A stretch of DNA of 64,000 bases from Petrolisthes cinctipes (Eukaryota > Arthropoda > Malacostraca > Decapoda > Porcellanidae), in contig JAWQEG010001440.1 in NCBI GenBank assembly GCA_033782935.1, positions 1,178,001 through 1,242,000 of the forward strand, read 5' to 3'. The notes below the pieces were generated by a model that was given only the letters and a program-made list of their open reading frames with translations, searched no databases and was not told where the DNA came from. The position numbers and the translations under genes are program-made. Shown here in pieces: positions 39,201-51,920 of this stretch. How positions within the stretch are numbered: the stretch's first letter is position 1; the number at the start of each line of letters is the position of its first letter.

Positions 39201-39618
39201 TGGGCACCTAAAATATATTTTTTCAGCATGTTTTGGGCCTGTATTTGTAAAATACTTTAAAACGGAGTAGGAATGTACAGATCGCTTCTGGGACCCAAAA
39301 ATATCGAATTTTCGGGTGTTTTGAGCCTGAATTTGACATATAAACGGGTACAGAAGATGCATGCACATATCGACTTTGGCACCCAAAATATCGATTTTTA
39401 GTATGTTTTGGACGTATAATTTGAAAATATTCTAGCACTAAGTAGGCATGTACAGATCACTTCTGGGACCCAAAAATATCGAATTTTCGGGTGATTTCAG
39501 CCTGAATTTGCGATATAACCGGGTACAGAGGATGCATGCACATATCGACTTTTTGCACCTAAAATATCGATTTTGAGCATGTTTTGGGTCTGTATCTTGA
39601 AAACATTCTAGCAAGGAG
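33291..39618 (+). repeat. 18-monomer tandem duplication (3,164 bp), nearly identical copies
   Basis: Copies at 33,291-36,454 and 36,455-39,618 are adjacent, offset 3,164 bp (18 x 176, minus 4). By eye I found only a handful of differences: gaaagtactc/gaaaatactc at 33,978, ggtcaccc/gggcaccc at about 34,280, cactgagtat/cacggagtat at about 35,573, and gggcgtat/ggacgtat at about 36,247. Shared private variants include caaatatatcgaatattcgg, gggatttaaatgggcac, gaaacagaattaggg, aaaattccgattttcag, gagaagatccatgtac and gggtgatttcagcc. This is one of the most recent-looking events in the window. A collapsed or duplicated assembly cannot be excluded from the sequence alone. Confidence 0.85.
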
Positions 39619-39795
39619 TAGGCATGTACAGATCGCTTCTGGGACCCAAAAATACCGAATTTTCTGGTGTTTTGAACCTGAATTTGGGATATACACGGGT
39701 ACAGAAGATGTATACACATATTGACTTTGGGCACCTAAAATATAGATTTTCAGCATGTTTTGAGCCTGTATTTTGAAAATACTTTAACACGAAGA

Positions 39796-42700
39796 AGGCA
39801 TGTACAGATTGCTTTTGGAACCCAAAAATATCGAATTTTAGAATGTTTTAAACCTGAATTTGAGATATAGACGGGTACAGAAAATGCATACACATATTGA
39901 CTTTGGGCAGCTAAAATATCGATTTTCAGCATGTTTTAGTCTTGTATTTTGAATATACTCTATCACTGAGTAGGCATGTACAGATGGCTTTTGGGACCCA
40001 AATATATCAAATATTCGGGTGTTTTGAGTCTGAATTTGGGATTTAAATGGGTACAGAAGATACATGCACATATCGACTTTGGGCACCTAAAATATCGATT
40101 TTGAGCATGTTTTCGGCGTATAAATTGAAAATATTCTAGCACTGAGTAGGCATGTACAGATCACTTCTGGGACCCAAAAATATCGAATTTTCGGCTGTTT
40201 TGAAACAGAATTAGGGATATACACGGGTACAGAAGATGCATACACATATTGACTTTGGGCACATAAAATTCCGATTTTCAGCATGTTTTGGGCCTGTATT
40301 TTAAAAACACTCTAACACGGAGTATGCACGTACAGATCGCTTCTGGGACCCAAAAACATTGAATTTTCGGGTGTTTTGAGCATGAATTTGAGATATAAAC
40401 GGGTACAGAAGATGCATGCAAATATCGACTTTGGGCACCTAAAATATCGATTTTGAGCATCTTTTGGGCCTGTATTTTGAAAATACTCAAACACGGTGTA
40501 GACATGTACAGATCGCTTCTGGGACACAAAAATATCGATTTTTTGGGTATTTTGAGCCTGAATTTGAGATATAAACGGGTAGAGAAGATGCATGTACATA
40601 TCGACTTTGGCACCCAAAATATCGATTTTTATTATGTTTTGGGCGTATAATTTGAAAATATTCTAGCACTGAGTAGGCATGTACAGATTGCTTCTGGGAC
40701 CCAAAAATATCGAATTTTCGGGTGTTTTGAACCTGAATTTGAGATATAAACGGGTACAGAAGATGCATGCACATATCGATTTTTTGCACCTATAATATCG
40801 ATTTTGAGCATGTTTTGGGACTGTATCTTGAAAACATTCTAGCACGAAGTAGGCATGTACAGATTGCTTCTGGGACCCAAAAATATCGAATTTTCGAATG
40901 TTTTGAACCTGAATTTGGGATATAGACGGGTACAGAAGATGCATACACATATTGACTTTGGGCAGCTAAAATATCGATTTTCAGCATGTTTTAGGCTTGT
41001 ATTTTGAAAATACTCTGACACTTAGTATGCATGTACAGATGGCTTTTGGGACCCAAAAATATCGAATATTCGGGTGTTTTGAGTCTGAATTTGAGATATA
41101 AACGGGTACAGAAGATGCATGCACATATCGACTTTGGGCACCCAATATATCGATTTTGAGCATATTTTGGGCCTGTATTTTTGAAATACTCTAACACGGA
41201 GTAGACACGTACAGATCGCTTCAGGGACACAAAAATATCGAATTTTTGGGTGTTTTGAGCCTGAATTTGAGATATAAACGGGTACAGAAGATGCATGCAC
41301 ATATCGACTTTGGGCACCCAAAATATCGATTTTTTGCATGTTCTGAGCCTATATTTTGAAAACATTCTAGCACTGAGTAGGCATGTACAGATCGCTTCTG
41401 GGACCCAAAAATATTGAATTTTCGGGAGTTTTGAGCCTGAATTTGAGATATAACCGGGTACAGAGAATGCATACACATATTGACTTTGTGCACCTAAAAT
41501 ATCAATTTTTTAGCATGTTTTGGGCCTGTATTTTAAAAACACTCTAACACGGAGTATGCATGTACAGATCGCTTCTGGGACCCAAAAATATCGAATTTTC
41601 GGAGTTTTGAGCCTGAATTTCAGATATAAACGGGTACAGAAGATGCATGCACATATCGACTTTGGCACCCAAAATATCGATTATTAGTATGTTTTGGGCG
41701 TATAATTTGAAAATATTCTAGCACTGAGTAGGCATGTACAGATCGCTTCTGGGCCCCAAAAATATCGAATCTTCGGGGGTTTTGAGCCAGAATTTGGGAT
41801 ATAACCGGGTACAGAGGATGCATGCACATATCGATTTTTTGCACCTATAATATCGATTTTGAGCATGTTTTGGGACTGTATCTTGAAAACATTCTAGCAA
41901 GAAGTAGGCATGTACAGATTGCTTCTGGGACCCAAAAATATCGAATTTTCGAATGTTTTGAACCTGAATTTGGGATATAGACGGGTACAGAAGATGCATA
42001 CACATATTGACTTTGGGCAGCTAAAATATCGATTTTCAGCATGTTTTAGGCTTGTATTTTGAAAATACTCTGACACTTAGTATGCATGTACAGATGGCTT
42101 TTGGGACCCAAAAATATCGAATATTCGGGTGTTTTGAGCCTGAATTTGAGATATAAACGGGTACAGAAGATGCATGCACATATCGACTTTGGGCACCCAA
42201 AATATCGATTTTTTGCATGTTCTGAGCCTATATTTTGAAAACATTCTAGCACTGAGTAGGCATGTACAGATCGCTTCTGGGACCCAAAAATATTGAATTT
42301 TCGGGAGTTTTGAGCCTGAATTTGAGATATAACCGGGTACAGAGAATGCATACACATATTGACTTTGTGCACCTAAAATATCAATTTTTTAGCATGTTTT
42401 GGGCCTGTATTTTAAAAACACTCTAACACGGAGTATGCATGTACAGATCGCTTCTGGGACCCAAAAATATCGAATTTTCGGAGTTTTGAGCCTGAATTTC
42501 AGATATAAACGGGTACAGAAGATGCATGCACATATCGACTTTGGCACCCAAAATATCGATTATTAGTATGTTTTGGGCGTATAATTTGAAAATATTCTAG
42601 CACTGAGTAGGCATGTACAGATCGCTTCTGGGCCCCAAAAATATCGAATCTTCGGGGGTTTTGAGCCAGAATTTGGGATATAACCGGGTACAGAGGATGC

Positions 42701-43012
42701 ATGCACATATCGATTTTTTGCACCTATAATATCGATTTTGAGCATGTTTTGGGACTGTATCTTGAAAACATTCTAGCAAGAAGTAGGCATGTACAGATTG
42801 CTTCTGGGACCCAAAAATATCGAATTTTCGAATGTTTTGAACCTGAATTTGGGATATAGACGGGTACAGAAGATGCATACACATATTGACTTTGGGCAGC
42901 TAAAATATCGATTTTCAGCATGTTTTAGGCTTGTATTTTGAAAATACTCTGACACTTAGTATGCATGTACAGATGGCTTTTGGGACCCAAAAATATCGAA
43001 TATTCGGGTGTT
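39796..43012 (+). repeat. Third partial copy of the 18-mer plus five-monomer tandem duplication
   Basis: From 39,796 the start of the 18-mer unit returns (gattgcttttggaaccc, attttagaatgttttaaacc) and follows 36,456 onward to about 40,775 at an offset of 3,340 bp. It then jumps to material equivalent to about 38,138 (cgattttttgcacctataat), an internal deletion relative to the unit. From 41,255 a complete five-monomer tandem duplication of 879 bp follows (41,255-42,133 and 42,134-43,012). It is marked by cgattttttgcatgttctg, gatattaccc-free ggaccc monomers with cacttagtatgcatg, ctgggccccaaaaatatcgaatcttc and tttcagatataaacggg. Confidence 0.75.
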
Positions 43013-45700
43013 TTGAGTCTGAATTTGAGATATAAACGGGTACAGAAGATGCATGCACATATCGACTTTGGGCACCCAATATATCGATTTTGAGCATATT
43101 TTGGGCCTGTATTTTTAAAATACTCTAACACGGAGTAGACACGTACAGATCGCTTCAGGGACACAAAAATATGGAATTTTCGGTTGTTTTGAGCCTGAAT
43201 TTGAGATATAAACGGGTACAGAAGATGCATGCACATATCGACTTTGGGCACCCAAAATATCGATTTTTAGCATGTTCTGAGCCTATATTTTGAAAACATT
43301 CTAGCACTGAGTAGGCATGTACAGATCGCTTCTTGGACCCAAAAATATCGAATTTTCGGAGTTTTGAGCCTGAATTTGAGATATAAACGGGTACAGAAGA
43401 TGCATGCACATATCGACTTTGGCACCCAAAATATCGATTATTAGTATGTTTTGGGCGTATAATTTGAAAATATTCTAGCACTGAGTAGGCATGTACAGAT
43501 CGCTTCTGGGCCCCAAAAATATCGAATCTTCGGGGGTTTTGAGCCAGAATTTGGGATATAACCGGGTACAGAGGATGCATGCACATATCGACTTTTTGCA
43601 CCTAAAATATCGATTTTGAGCATGTTTTGGGTCTGTACATTGAAAACATTCTAGCACTGAGTAGGCATGTACAGATCGCTTCTGGGACTCAAAAATACCG
43701 AATTTTCTGGTGTTTTGAACCTGAATTTGGGATATAGACGGGTACAGAAGATGCATACACTTATTGACTTTGGGCACCTAAAATATAGATTTTCAGCATG
43801 TTTTGGGCCTGTATTTTGAAAATACTTTAAAACGGAATAGGCATGTACAGATCGCTTCTGGGACCCAAAAATATCGAATTTTCGGGTGTTTTGAGCCGGA
43901 ATTTGAGATATAAACGGGTACAGATGATGCATGCACATATCGAATTTGGGCACCTAAAATATCGATTTTGAGCATCTTTTGGGCCTGTATTTTGAAAATA
44001 CTCAAACACGGTGTAGACAAATACAGATCGCTTCTGAGACCCAAAAATATCGAATTTTGGGGTGTTTTGAGCCTACATTTGAGATATAAACGGATACAGA
44101 AGATGCATGCACATATCGACTTTGGGCACCTAAAATACCGATTTTGAGCATGTTTTGGGTCTGTATCTTGAAAACATTCTAGCAAGAAGTAGGCATGTAC
44201 ACATTGCTTCTGGGACCCAAAAATATCGAATTTTCGAGTGTTTTGAACCTGAATTTGGGATATAGACGGGTACAGAAGATGCATACACATATTGACTTTG
44301 GGCAGCTAAAATATCGATTTACAGCATGTTTTAGGCCTGTATTTTGAACATACTCTAACACGGAGTATGCATGTACAAATGGCTTTTGGGACCCAAAAAT
44401 ATCGAATATTCGGGTGTTTTGAGTCTGAATTTGGGATTTAAATGGGTACAGAAGATACATGCACATATCGACTTTGGGCACCTAAAATATCGATTTTGAG
44501 CATGTTTTCGTCGTATAAATTGAAAATATTCTAGCACTGAGTAGGCATGTACAGATCACTTCTGGGACCCAAAAATATCGAATTTTCGGGTGTTTTGAAC
44601 CAGAATTAGGGATATACACGGGTACAGAAGATGCATACACATATTGACGTTGGGCACATAAAATATCGATTTTCAGCATGTTTTGGGCCTGTATTTTAAA
44701 AACACTCTAACACGGAGTATGCACGTACAGATCGCTTCTGGGACCCAAAAATACCGAATTTTTGGGTGTTTTGAGCATGAATTTGAGATATAAACGGGTA
44801 CAGAAGATGCATGCACATATCGACTTTGGGCACCTAAAATATCGATTTTGAGCATCTTTTGGGCCTGTATTTTGAAAATACTCAAACACGGTGTAGACAT
44901 GTACAGATCGCTTCTGGGACACAAAAATATCGATTTTTTGGGTGTTTTGAGCCTGAATTTGAGATATAAACGGGTACAGAAGATGCATGCACATATCGAA
45001 TTTGGCACCCAAAATATCGATTTTTAGTATGTTTTGGGCGTATAATTTGAAAATATTCTAGCACTGAGTAGGCATGTACAGATCGCTTCTGGGACACAAA
45101 AATATCGAATTTTCGGGTGTTTTGAGCCTGAATTTGAGATATAAACGGGTACAGAAGATGCATGCACATATCGACTTTTTGCACCTAAAATATCGATTTT
45201 GTGCATGTTTTGGGTCTGTATCTTGAAAACTTTCTAGCAAGAAGTAGGCATGTACAGATTGCTTCTGGGACCCAAAAATATCGAATTTTCGAATGTTTTG
45301 AACCTGAATTTGGGATATAGACGGGTACAGAAGATGCATACACATATCGACTTTGGGCACCTAAAATAAAGATTTTGAGCATGTTTTGGGTCTGTATCTT
45401 GAAAACATTCTAGCAAGAAGTAGGCATATACAGATCGCTTCTGGGACCCAAAAATATCGAATTTTCGGGTGTTTTGAGCCTGAATTTAATATATAAACGG
45501 GTACTGAAGATGCATGCACATATTGACTTTTTGCACCTAAAATATCGATTTTGAGCATGTTTTGGGTCTGTATCTTGAAAACATTCTAGCATGGAGTAGG
45601 CATATACAAGTCGCTTCTGGGACCAAAAAATATCGAATTTTCGGGTGTTTTGAGCCTGAATTTGAGATATAAACGAGTACAGAAGGTGCATGCACATATC
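43013..45700 (+). repeat. Mosaic satellite with a translocated copy of 39.9-40.7 kb
   Basis: No gene. About 44,290-45,060 is collinear with about 39,895-40,665 at an offset of 4,395 bp (25 monomers, minus 5). It shares gggatttaaatgggtac, gttttcg(g/t)cgtataaattg, gagcatcttttgggc and actcaaacacggtgtagac. The flanking monomers (43.0-44.3 and 45.1-45.7 kb) resemble those of 32-43 kb but are joined in a different order. Variation between monomers rises towards the right end. Confidence 0.65.
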
Positions 45701-48700
45701 GACTTGGGACACCTAAAATATAAATTTTTAGCATGTTTTAAACCTATATTTTAAAAATATTCTAGCACTAAGTAAACATGTACAGATCGCTTCTGGAACT
45801 TAAAATTATTGAATATTCCGGTGTTTGAGCCTGAATTTGAGATGTAAACCGGTACTGAAGATACATGCACATATCGACTTTTTGCACCAAAAATATTGAT
45901 TTTAGGCTTTTTTTGGGTCTGTATCTTGAAAACATTCTAGCAAGAAGTAGGCATGTACAGATCGCTTCTGGGACCCAAAAATACCGAATTTTCGGGTGTT
46001 TTGAGCCTGAATTTAAGATATAAACGGGTACAGAAGATGCATGCACATATTGACTATGGGCAGCTAAAATATCGATTTTCAGCATATTTTGGGCATGTAT
46101 TTTGAAAATACTTAAACACGGAGTAGGCGTAAACAGATTGCATCTAAAACCCAAAAATATCGAATTTTCGGGTGTTTTGAGCCTGAATTTGAGATATAAA
46201 CGGGTACTGAATAAACTTGCTCATATCGACTTTTTGCACCTAAAATATCGATTTTGGGCATGTTTTGGGTCTGTATCTTGAAAACATTCTAGCGTGGAGT
46301 AGGTATATACAAGTAACTTCTGGGACCAAATAATATCAAATTTTCGCGTGTTTTGAGCCTGAATTTGAGATATAAACGGGTACAGAAGATACATGCACAT
46401 ATCGACTTTTTGCACCTAAAATATCGATTTTTAGCATGTTTTAAGCCTATATTTTGAGAAAAATTCTAGCACTGAGTAGGCATATACAGATTGATTCTGG
46501 GACCCAAAAATGCCGAATTTTTGGGTGTTTTGAGCCTGAATTTGAGATATAAACGGGTACAGAAGATGCATGCACATATCGACTTTGGGCACCCAAGTTA
46601 TCGATTTTGAGCATGTTTTGGGCCTATATTTTGAAAGTATTCTAACACGGAATAGGCATGTACAGATCGCTTCTGGGATCCAAAAATATCGAATTTTCGG
46701 GTGTTTTGAGCCTGAATTTGAGATATAAACGGGTACAGAAGATGCATGCACATATTGACTATGGGCAGCTAAAATATCGATGTTCAGCATGTTTTGGGCA
46801 TGTATTTTGAAAATACTTAGACACGGAGTAGGCATATACAGATTGCATCTAAAACCCACAAATATCGAGTTTGCGGGTTTTTTGAGCCTGAATTTGAGAT
46901 ATAAACGGGTACTGAAGATGCATGCACATATCGACTTTTTGCACCTATAATATTGATTTTTAGCATGATTTAAGCCTATATTTTGAAAAAATTTCTAGCA
47001 CTGAGAAGGCATGTACAGATCGCTTCTGGGACCCAAAAATACCGAATTTTCGGGTGTTTTGAGCCTGAATTTGAGATATAAACGGGTACAGAAGATGCAT
47101 GCACATATCGACTTTGTGCACCCAAAATATCGATTTTGAGCATGTTTTATGGCCTGTATTTTTAAAGTACTCTAACACGGAGTAGGCATGTACAGATCGC
47201 TTCTGGGACACAAAAATATCGAATTTTCGGGTGTTTTGAGCATGAATTTGGGATATAAACGGGTACAGAAGATCCATACACATATTGACTTTGGGCACCT
47301 CAAATATCGATTATCAGCATGTTTTGGGTAGGTATTTTGAAAATACTCTAACACGGAGTAGGCATGTTCAGATCGCTTCTGGGACCCAAAAATATCGAAT
47401 TTTCGAGTGTTTTCAGCTTTAATTTGAGATATAAACAGGTACAGAATATCTATGCGCACATTGACTTGGGACACCTAAAATATCGATTTTTAGCATATTT
47501 TGAGCCTATATTTAGCAAACATTCTATCACTGAGTAGGCATGTACAGATCTCTTCTTGGACCCAAAAATATCGAATTTTCGGGTGTTTAGAGCCTGAATT
47601 TATGATATAAACGGGTACAGAAGATGCATGCACATATTGACATTGGGCACCTAAAATATCGATTTTTAGCATGTATTAGGTCTGTATCTTGAAAACATTC
47701 TAGCATTGCGTAGGCATGTACAGATCGCTTCTAGGACCCAAAAATATCGAATTTTCGGGTGTTTTGAGCCTGAATTTAAGATAAAAACGGGTACAGAAGA
47801 TGCATGCACTTATCGACTATGGGCACCTAAAATATCGATTTTCAGCATGTTTTGGGCATGTATTTTGAAAATACTCTAACACGGAGTAGGCATGTTCAGA
47901 TCGCTTCTGGGACCCAAAAATATCGAATTTTCGAGTGTTTTCAGCTTGAATTTGAGATATAAACGGGTACAAAAGATGCATGCACTTATTGACTTTGGGC
48001 ACCTCAAATATCGATTTTCAGCATGTTTTGGGCCTGTATTTTTAAAGTACTCTAACACGGAGTAGACATGTACAGATCGCTTCTAGGACCAAAAAATATC
48101 GAATTTTCGGGTATTTTGAGCCTGAATTTGAGATATAAACGGGTACAGAAGATGCATGCACTTATCGACTATGAGAAGCTAAAATATCGATTTTCAGCAT
48201 GTTTTGGGCATGTATTTTAAAAATACTCTAACATGGAGGAGGCATGTACAGATCGCTCCTGGGACCCAAAAATATCGAATTTTCGAGAGTTTTCAGCTTG
48301 AATTTAAGTTATAACCGGGTACAGAACATGCATGCACTTATTGACTTGGGACACCTAAAATATCGATTTTTAGCATTTTTTGAGCCTATATTTTGAAAAC
48401 ATTCTAGGACTGAGTAGGCATGTACAGATCGCTTCTTGGAACCAAAAATATCGAATTTTCGTGTGTCTTGAGCCTGCATTTGAGATATAAACGGCTACTG
48501 AAGATGCATGCACATATCGACTTCGTGCACCTAAAATATAGATTTTTAGCTTGTTTTGGGCCTATATTTTAAAAATATTCTATTACTGAGTAGGCATGTA
48601 CAGATCGCTTCTGGAACCAAAAATATCGAATTTTCGTGTGTTTTGAGCCTGCATTTGATATGTAAACAAGTATAGAAGATGCATGCACATATCGACTTTG

Positions 48701-48845
48701 GGCACCCAAAATATCGATTTTGAGCATGTTTTGGGCCTATATTTTGAAAGTATTCTAACACGGAGTAGGCATGTACAGATCGCTTCTGGGACCCAAAAAC
48801 ATCGAATTTTCGGGTGTTTTGAGCCTGAATTTGAGATATAATCGG

Positions 48846-48885
48846 GTTCAGAAAATACATGTACATATCGATTTTGAGAATGTTT
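48846..48885 (+). repeat. Monomer with 22-bp internal deletion
   Basis: At about 48,866 the sequence runs from acatatcga straight into ttttgagaatg, losing the usual ctttgggcacctaaaatatcga stretch (22 bp). The element atatcga normally occurs on both sides of the lost piece and is retained once. This is the signature of deletion between short direct repeats, by replication slippage or microhomology-mediated repair. It explains why the local higher-order spacing is 1,737 bp instead of about 1,760. Confidence 0.75.
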
Positions 48886-50512
48886 TCGGTCTATAATTTG
48901 AAAATAGTCTAACACGGAGTAGGCATGTACAGATCGCTTCTGGGACACAAAAATATCGAATTTTCGGGTGTTTTGAGCATGAATTTGGGATATAAACGGG
49001 TACAGAAGTTCCATAAACATATTGACTTTGGGCACCTCAAATATCGATTATCAGCATGTTTTGGGTAGGTATTTTCAAAATACTCTAACACGGAGGAGGC
49101 ATGTACAGATCGCTCCTGGGACCCAAAAATATCGAATTTTCGAGTGTTTTCAGCTTGAATTTTAGATATAAACGGGTACAGAACATGCATGCACTTATTG
49201 ACTTGGGACACCTAAAATATCGATTTTTAGCATTTTTTGAGCCTATATTTTGAAAACATTCTAGGACTGAGTAGGCATGTACAGATTGCTTCTGGAACCA
49301 AAAATATCGAATTTTCGTGTGTTTTGAGCCTGCATTTGAGATATAAACGGCTACTGAAGATGCATGCAGATATCGACTTTTTGCACCAAAAATATCGATT
49401 TTGAGCATATTTTGGGACTGTATCTTGAAAACATTCTAGCAAAGAGTAGGCATGTACAGATCGCTTCTGGGACCCAAAAATATCGAATTTTCTGGTGTTT
49501 TGAACCTGAATTTGAGATATAAACGGGTACAGAAGATGCATGCTCATATCCACTTTGGGCGCCTAAAATATCGATTTTCAGCATGTTTTGGGCCTGTATT
49601 TTGAAAATACTCTAACACGGAATAGGCATGTACAGATTGCTTCTGGGGCCCAAAAACATCGAATTTTCGGAAATTTTGAGCCTGCATTTGAGATATAAAC
49701 GGGTACTGAAGATGAATGCACATATCCAATTTTTGCACCTAAAATATCGATTTTGAGCATTTTTTAGGTCTGTATCTTGAAAACATTCTAGCAAAGAGTA
49801 GGCATGTACAAGTCGCTTTTGGGACCAAAAAATCTCGAATTTTCGGGTGTTTTTGAGCCTGAATTTGAGATATAAACGAGTACAGAAGATGCATGCACAT
49901 ATCGACTTTGGGCACCTAAAATATCGATTTTCAGCATGTTTTATGGCCTGTATTTTGAAAGTACTCTAACACGGAGTAGGCTTTTACAGATCGCTTCTGG
50001 AACCTAAAACTATTGAATATTGGGGTTTTTTGAGCCTGAATTTGAGATATAAACCGGTACTGAAGATACATGCACATATCGACTTTTTGCACCTAAATTA
50101 ACGATTTTGAGCATGTTTTGGGTCTGAATCTTGAAAACATTCAAACAAGGAGTAGGCATGTACAGATTGCTTCTGGGACACAAAAATATCGAATTTTCGG
50201 GTGTTTTAAGCCTGAATTTGAAATATAAAAAACGCGTACAGAAGATACATTCACATATTGACTTTGGGCACCCAAAATTTCGATTTTTAGCATGTTTTGG
50301 ACCTGTATTTTGAAAATACTCTAACACGGAGTAGGCATGTACATATTGCTTTTCGTTCCTAAAAATATCGAATTTTCTGGTGTTTTGAGCCTGAATTTGA
50401 AATATAAACGGGTACAGAGGATGCATGCACATATCGACTTTGGGCACCCAAAATATCGATTTTTAGCATGTATTGGGCCAATATTTTGAAATTATTCTAG
50501 CACTGAGTAGGC

Positions 50513-50596
50513 ATGTACAGATCGCTTCTGGGACCCAAAAATATTGAATTTTTGCGTGTTTTGAGCCTGAATTTGAGATATAAACAGGTACTGAAG
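50513..50596 (+). repeat. Solo half-monomer (84 bp)
   Basis: The landmark atgtacag occurs at 50,513 and again at 50,597, only 84 bp apart instead of 176, and then at 50,773 (176). The joint reads gaagatgtacag: the H2 end (gaagatg) runs directly into the H1 motif atgtacag, so about 92 bp are missing. Because H1 and H2 are homologous, a half-register exchange or deletion is the natural cause, with atg shared at the joint. The H1 A-tract block is lost. It is the clearest place in the window where the array moved by half a monomer. Confidence 0.8.
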
Positions 50597-51920
50597 ATGT
50601 ACAGATCGTTTCTGGGACACAAAAATATCGAATTTTCGGGTGTTTTGAGCATGAATTTGGGATATAAACGGGTACATAAGATCCATACACATATTGACTT
50701 TGGGCACCTCAAATATCGATTATCAGCATGTTTTGGGTAGGTATTTTCAAAATACTCTAACACGGAATAGGCATGTACAGATTGCTTCTGGGACCTAAAA
50801 ATATCAATATTTCGGGTATTTTGAGCCTGAATTTGAGATATAATCGGGTACAGAAGATGCATGCACTTATCGACTATGGGCAGATAAAATATCGATTTTC
50901 AGCATGTTTTGGGCATGTATTTTGAAAATACTCTAACACGGAGTAGGCATGTACAGATCGCTCCTGGGACCCAAAAATATCGAATTTTCGAGTGTTTTCA
51001 GCTTGAATTTGAGATATAAACGGGTACAGAATATGACTGCACTTATTGAATTGGGACACCTAAAATATCGATTTTTAGCATTTTTTGAGCCTATATTTTG
51101 AAAACATTCTAGGACTGAGTAGGCATGTACAGATCGCTTCTGGAACCCAAAAATATTGAATTTTCGGGAGTTTTGAGCCTGAATTTGATATGTAAACAGG
51201 TATAGAAGATGCATGCACATATCGACTCTTTGCACCTAAAATATCGATTTTGAGCATGTTTTGGGTCTGTATTGTGAAAATACTCTAACAAGAAGAAGGC
51301 ATGTACAGATCGCTTCTGGAACACAAAAATATCGAATTTTCGGGTGTTTTGAGCCTGAATTTGAGATATAAACGGGTACAGAAGTTCTATGCACATATCA
51401 ACTTTGCGCACCTAAAATATAGATTTTTAGATTGCTTTGGGCCTATATTTTAAAAATATACTATTACTGAGTAGGCATGTACAGATCGCTTCTGGAACCA
51501 AAAATATCGAATTTTCGTGTGTTTTGAGCCTGCATTTGAGATATAAACGGCTACTGAAGATGCATGCACATATCGACTTTTAGCACCAAAAAATATAGAT
51601 TTTGAGCATATTTTGGGTCTGTATCTTGAAAACATTCTAACAAAGAGTAGGCATGTACAATTCGCTTTTGAGACCCAAAAATATTGAATTTTTGCGTGTT
51701 TTGAGCCTGAATTTGAAATATAAACGGGTACTGAAGATGCAGGCACATATCTACTTTTTGCACCTAAAAAAATATAGATTTTTAGCATGTGTTAAGCCTA
51801 TATTTTGAAAAAAATTCTAGCACTGAGTAGGCATGTACAGATCGCTTCTGGGACCCAAAAATTCCGAATTTTCGGGGGTTTTGGGCCTGAATTTGAGATA
51901 TAAACGGGTACAGAAGATGC

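Larger units (their letters stand above)
45700..51900 (+). repeat. Degenerate zone of diverged satellite monomers
   Basis: The monomers are still head-to-tail and near 176 bp but carry many more private substitutions and indels than elsewhere. Examples are ccggtgtttgagcc with a base lost at about 45,823, ttaggctttttttgggtc at about 45,901, gattgcatctaaaaccc at 46,137 and 46,842 (an old four-monomer duplication, 705 bp apart), gatataaaaaacgcg at about 50,222, and aaaaaaatatagattttt near 51,769. A weak higher-order period persists: the aaatatcgattatcagc monomer occurs at 47,302, 49,039 and 50,711, spaced 1,737 and 1,672 bp (about 10 and exactly 9.5 monomers). No gene, transposon or unique sequence was seen. 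It reads as an older, less homogenised layer of the array. Confidence 0.75.

Noticed and set aside
33291..39618. LTR-retrotransposon or other element bounded by direct repeats
   Set aside because: The two long identical segments are adjacent satellite blocks with no internal unique sequence, primer-binding site, polypurine tract or coding region.
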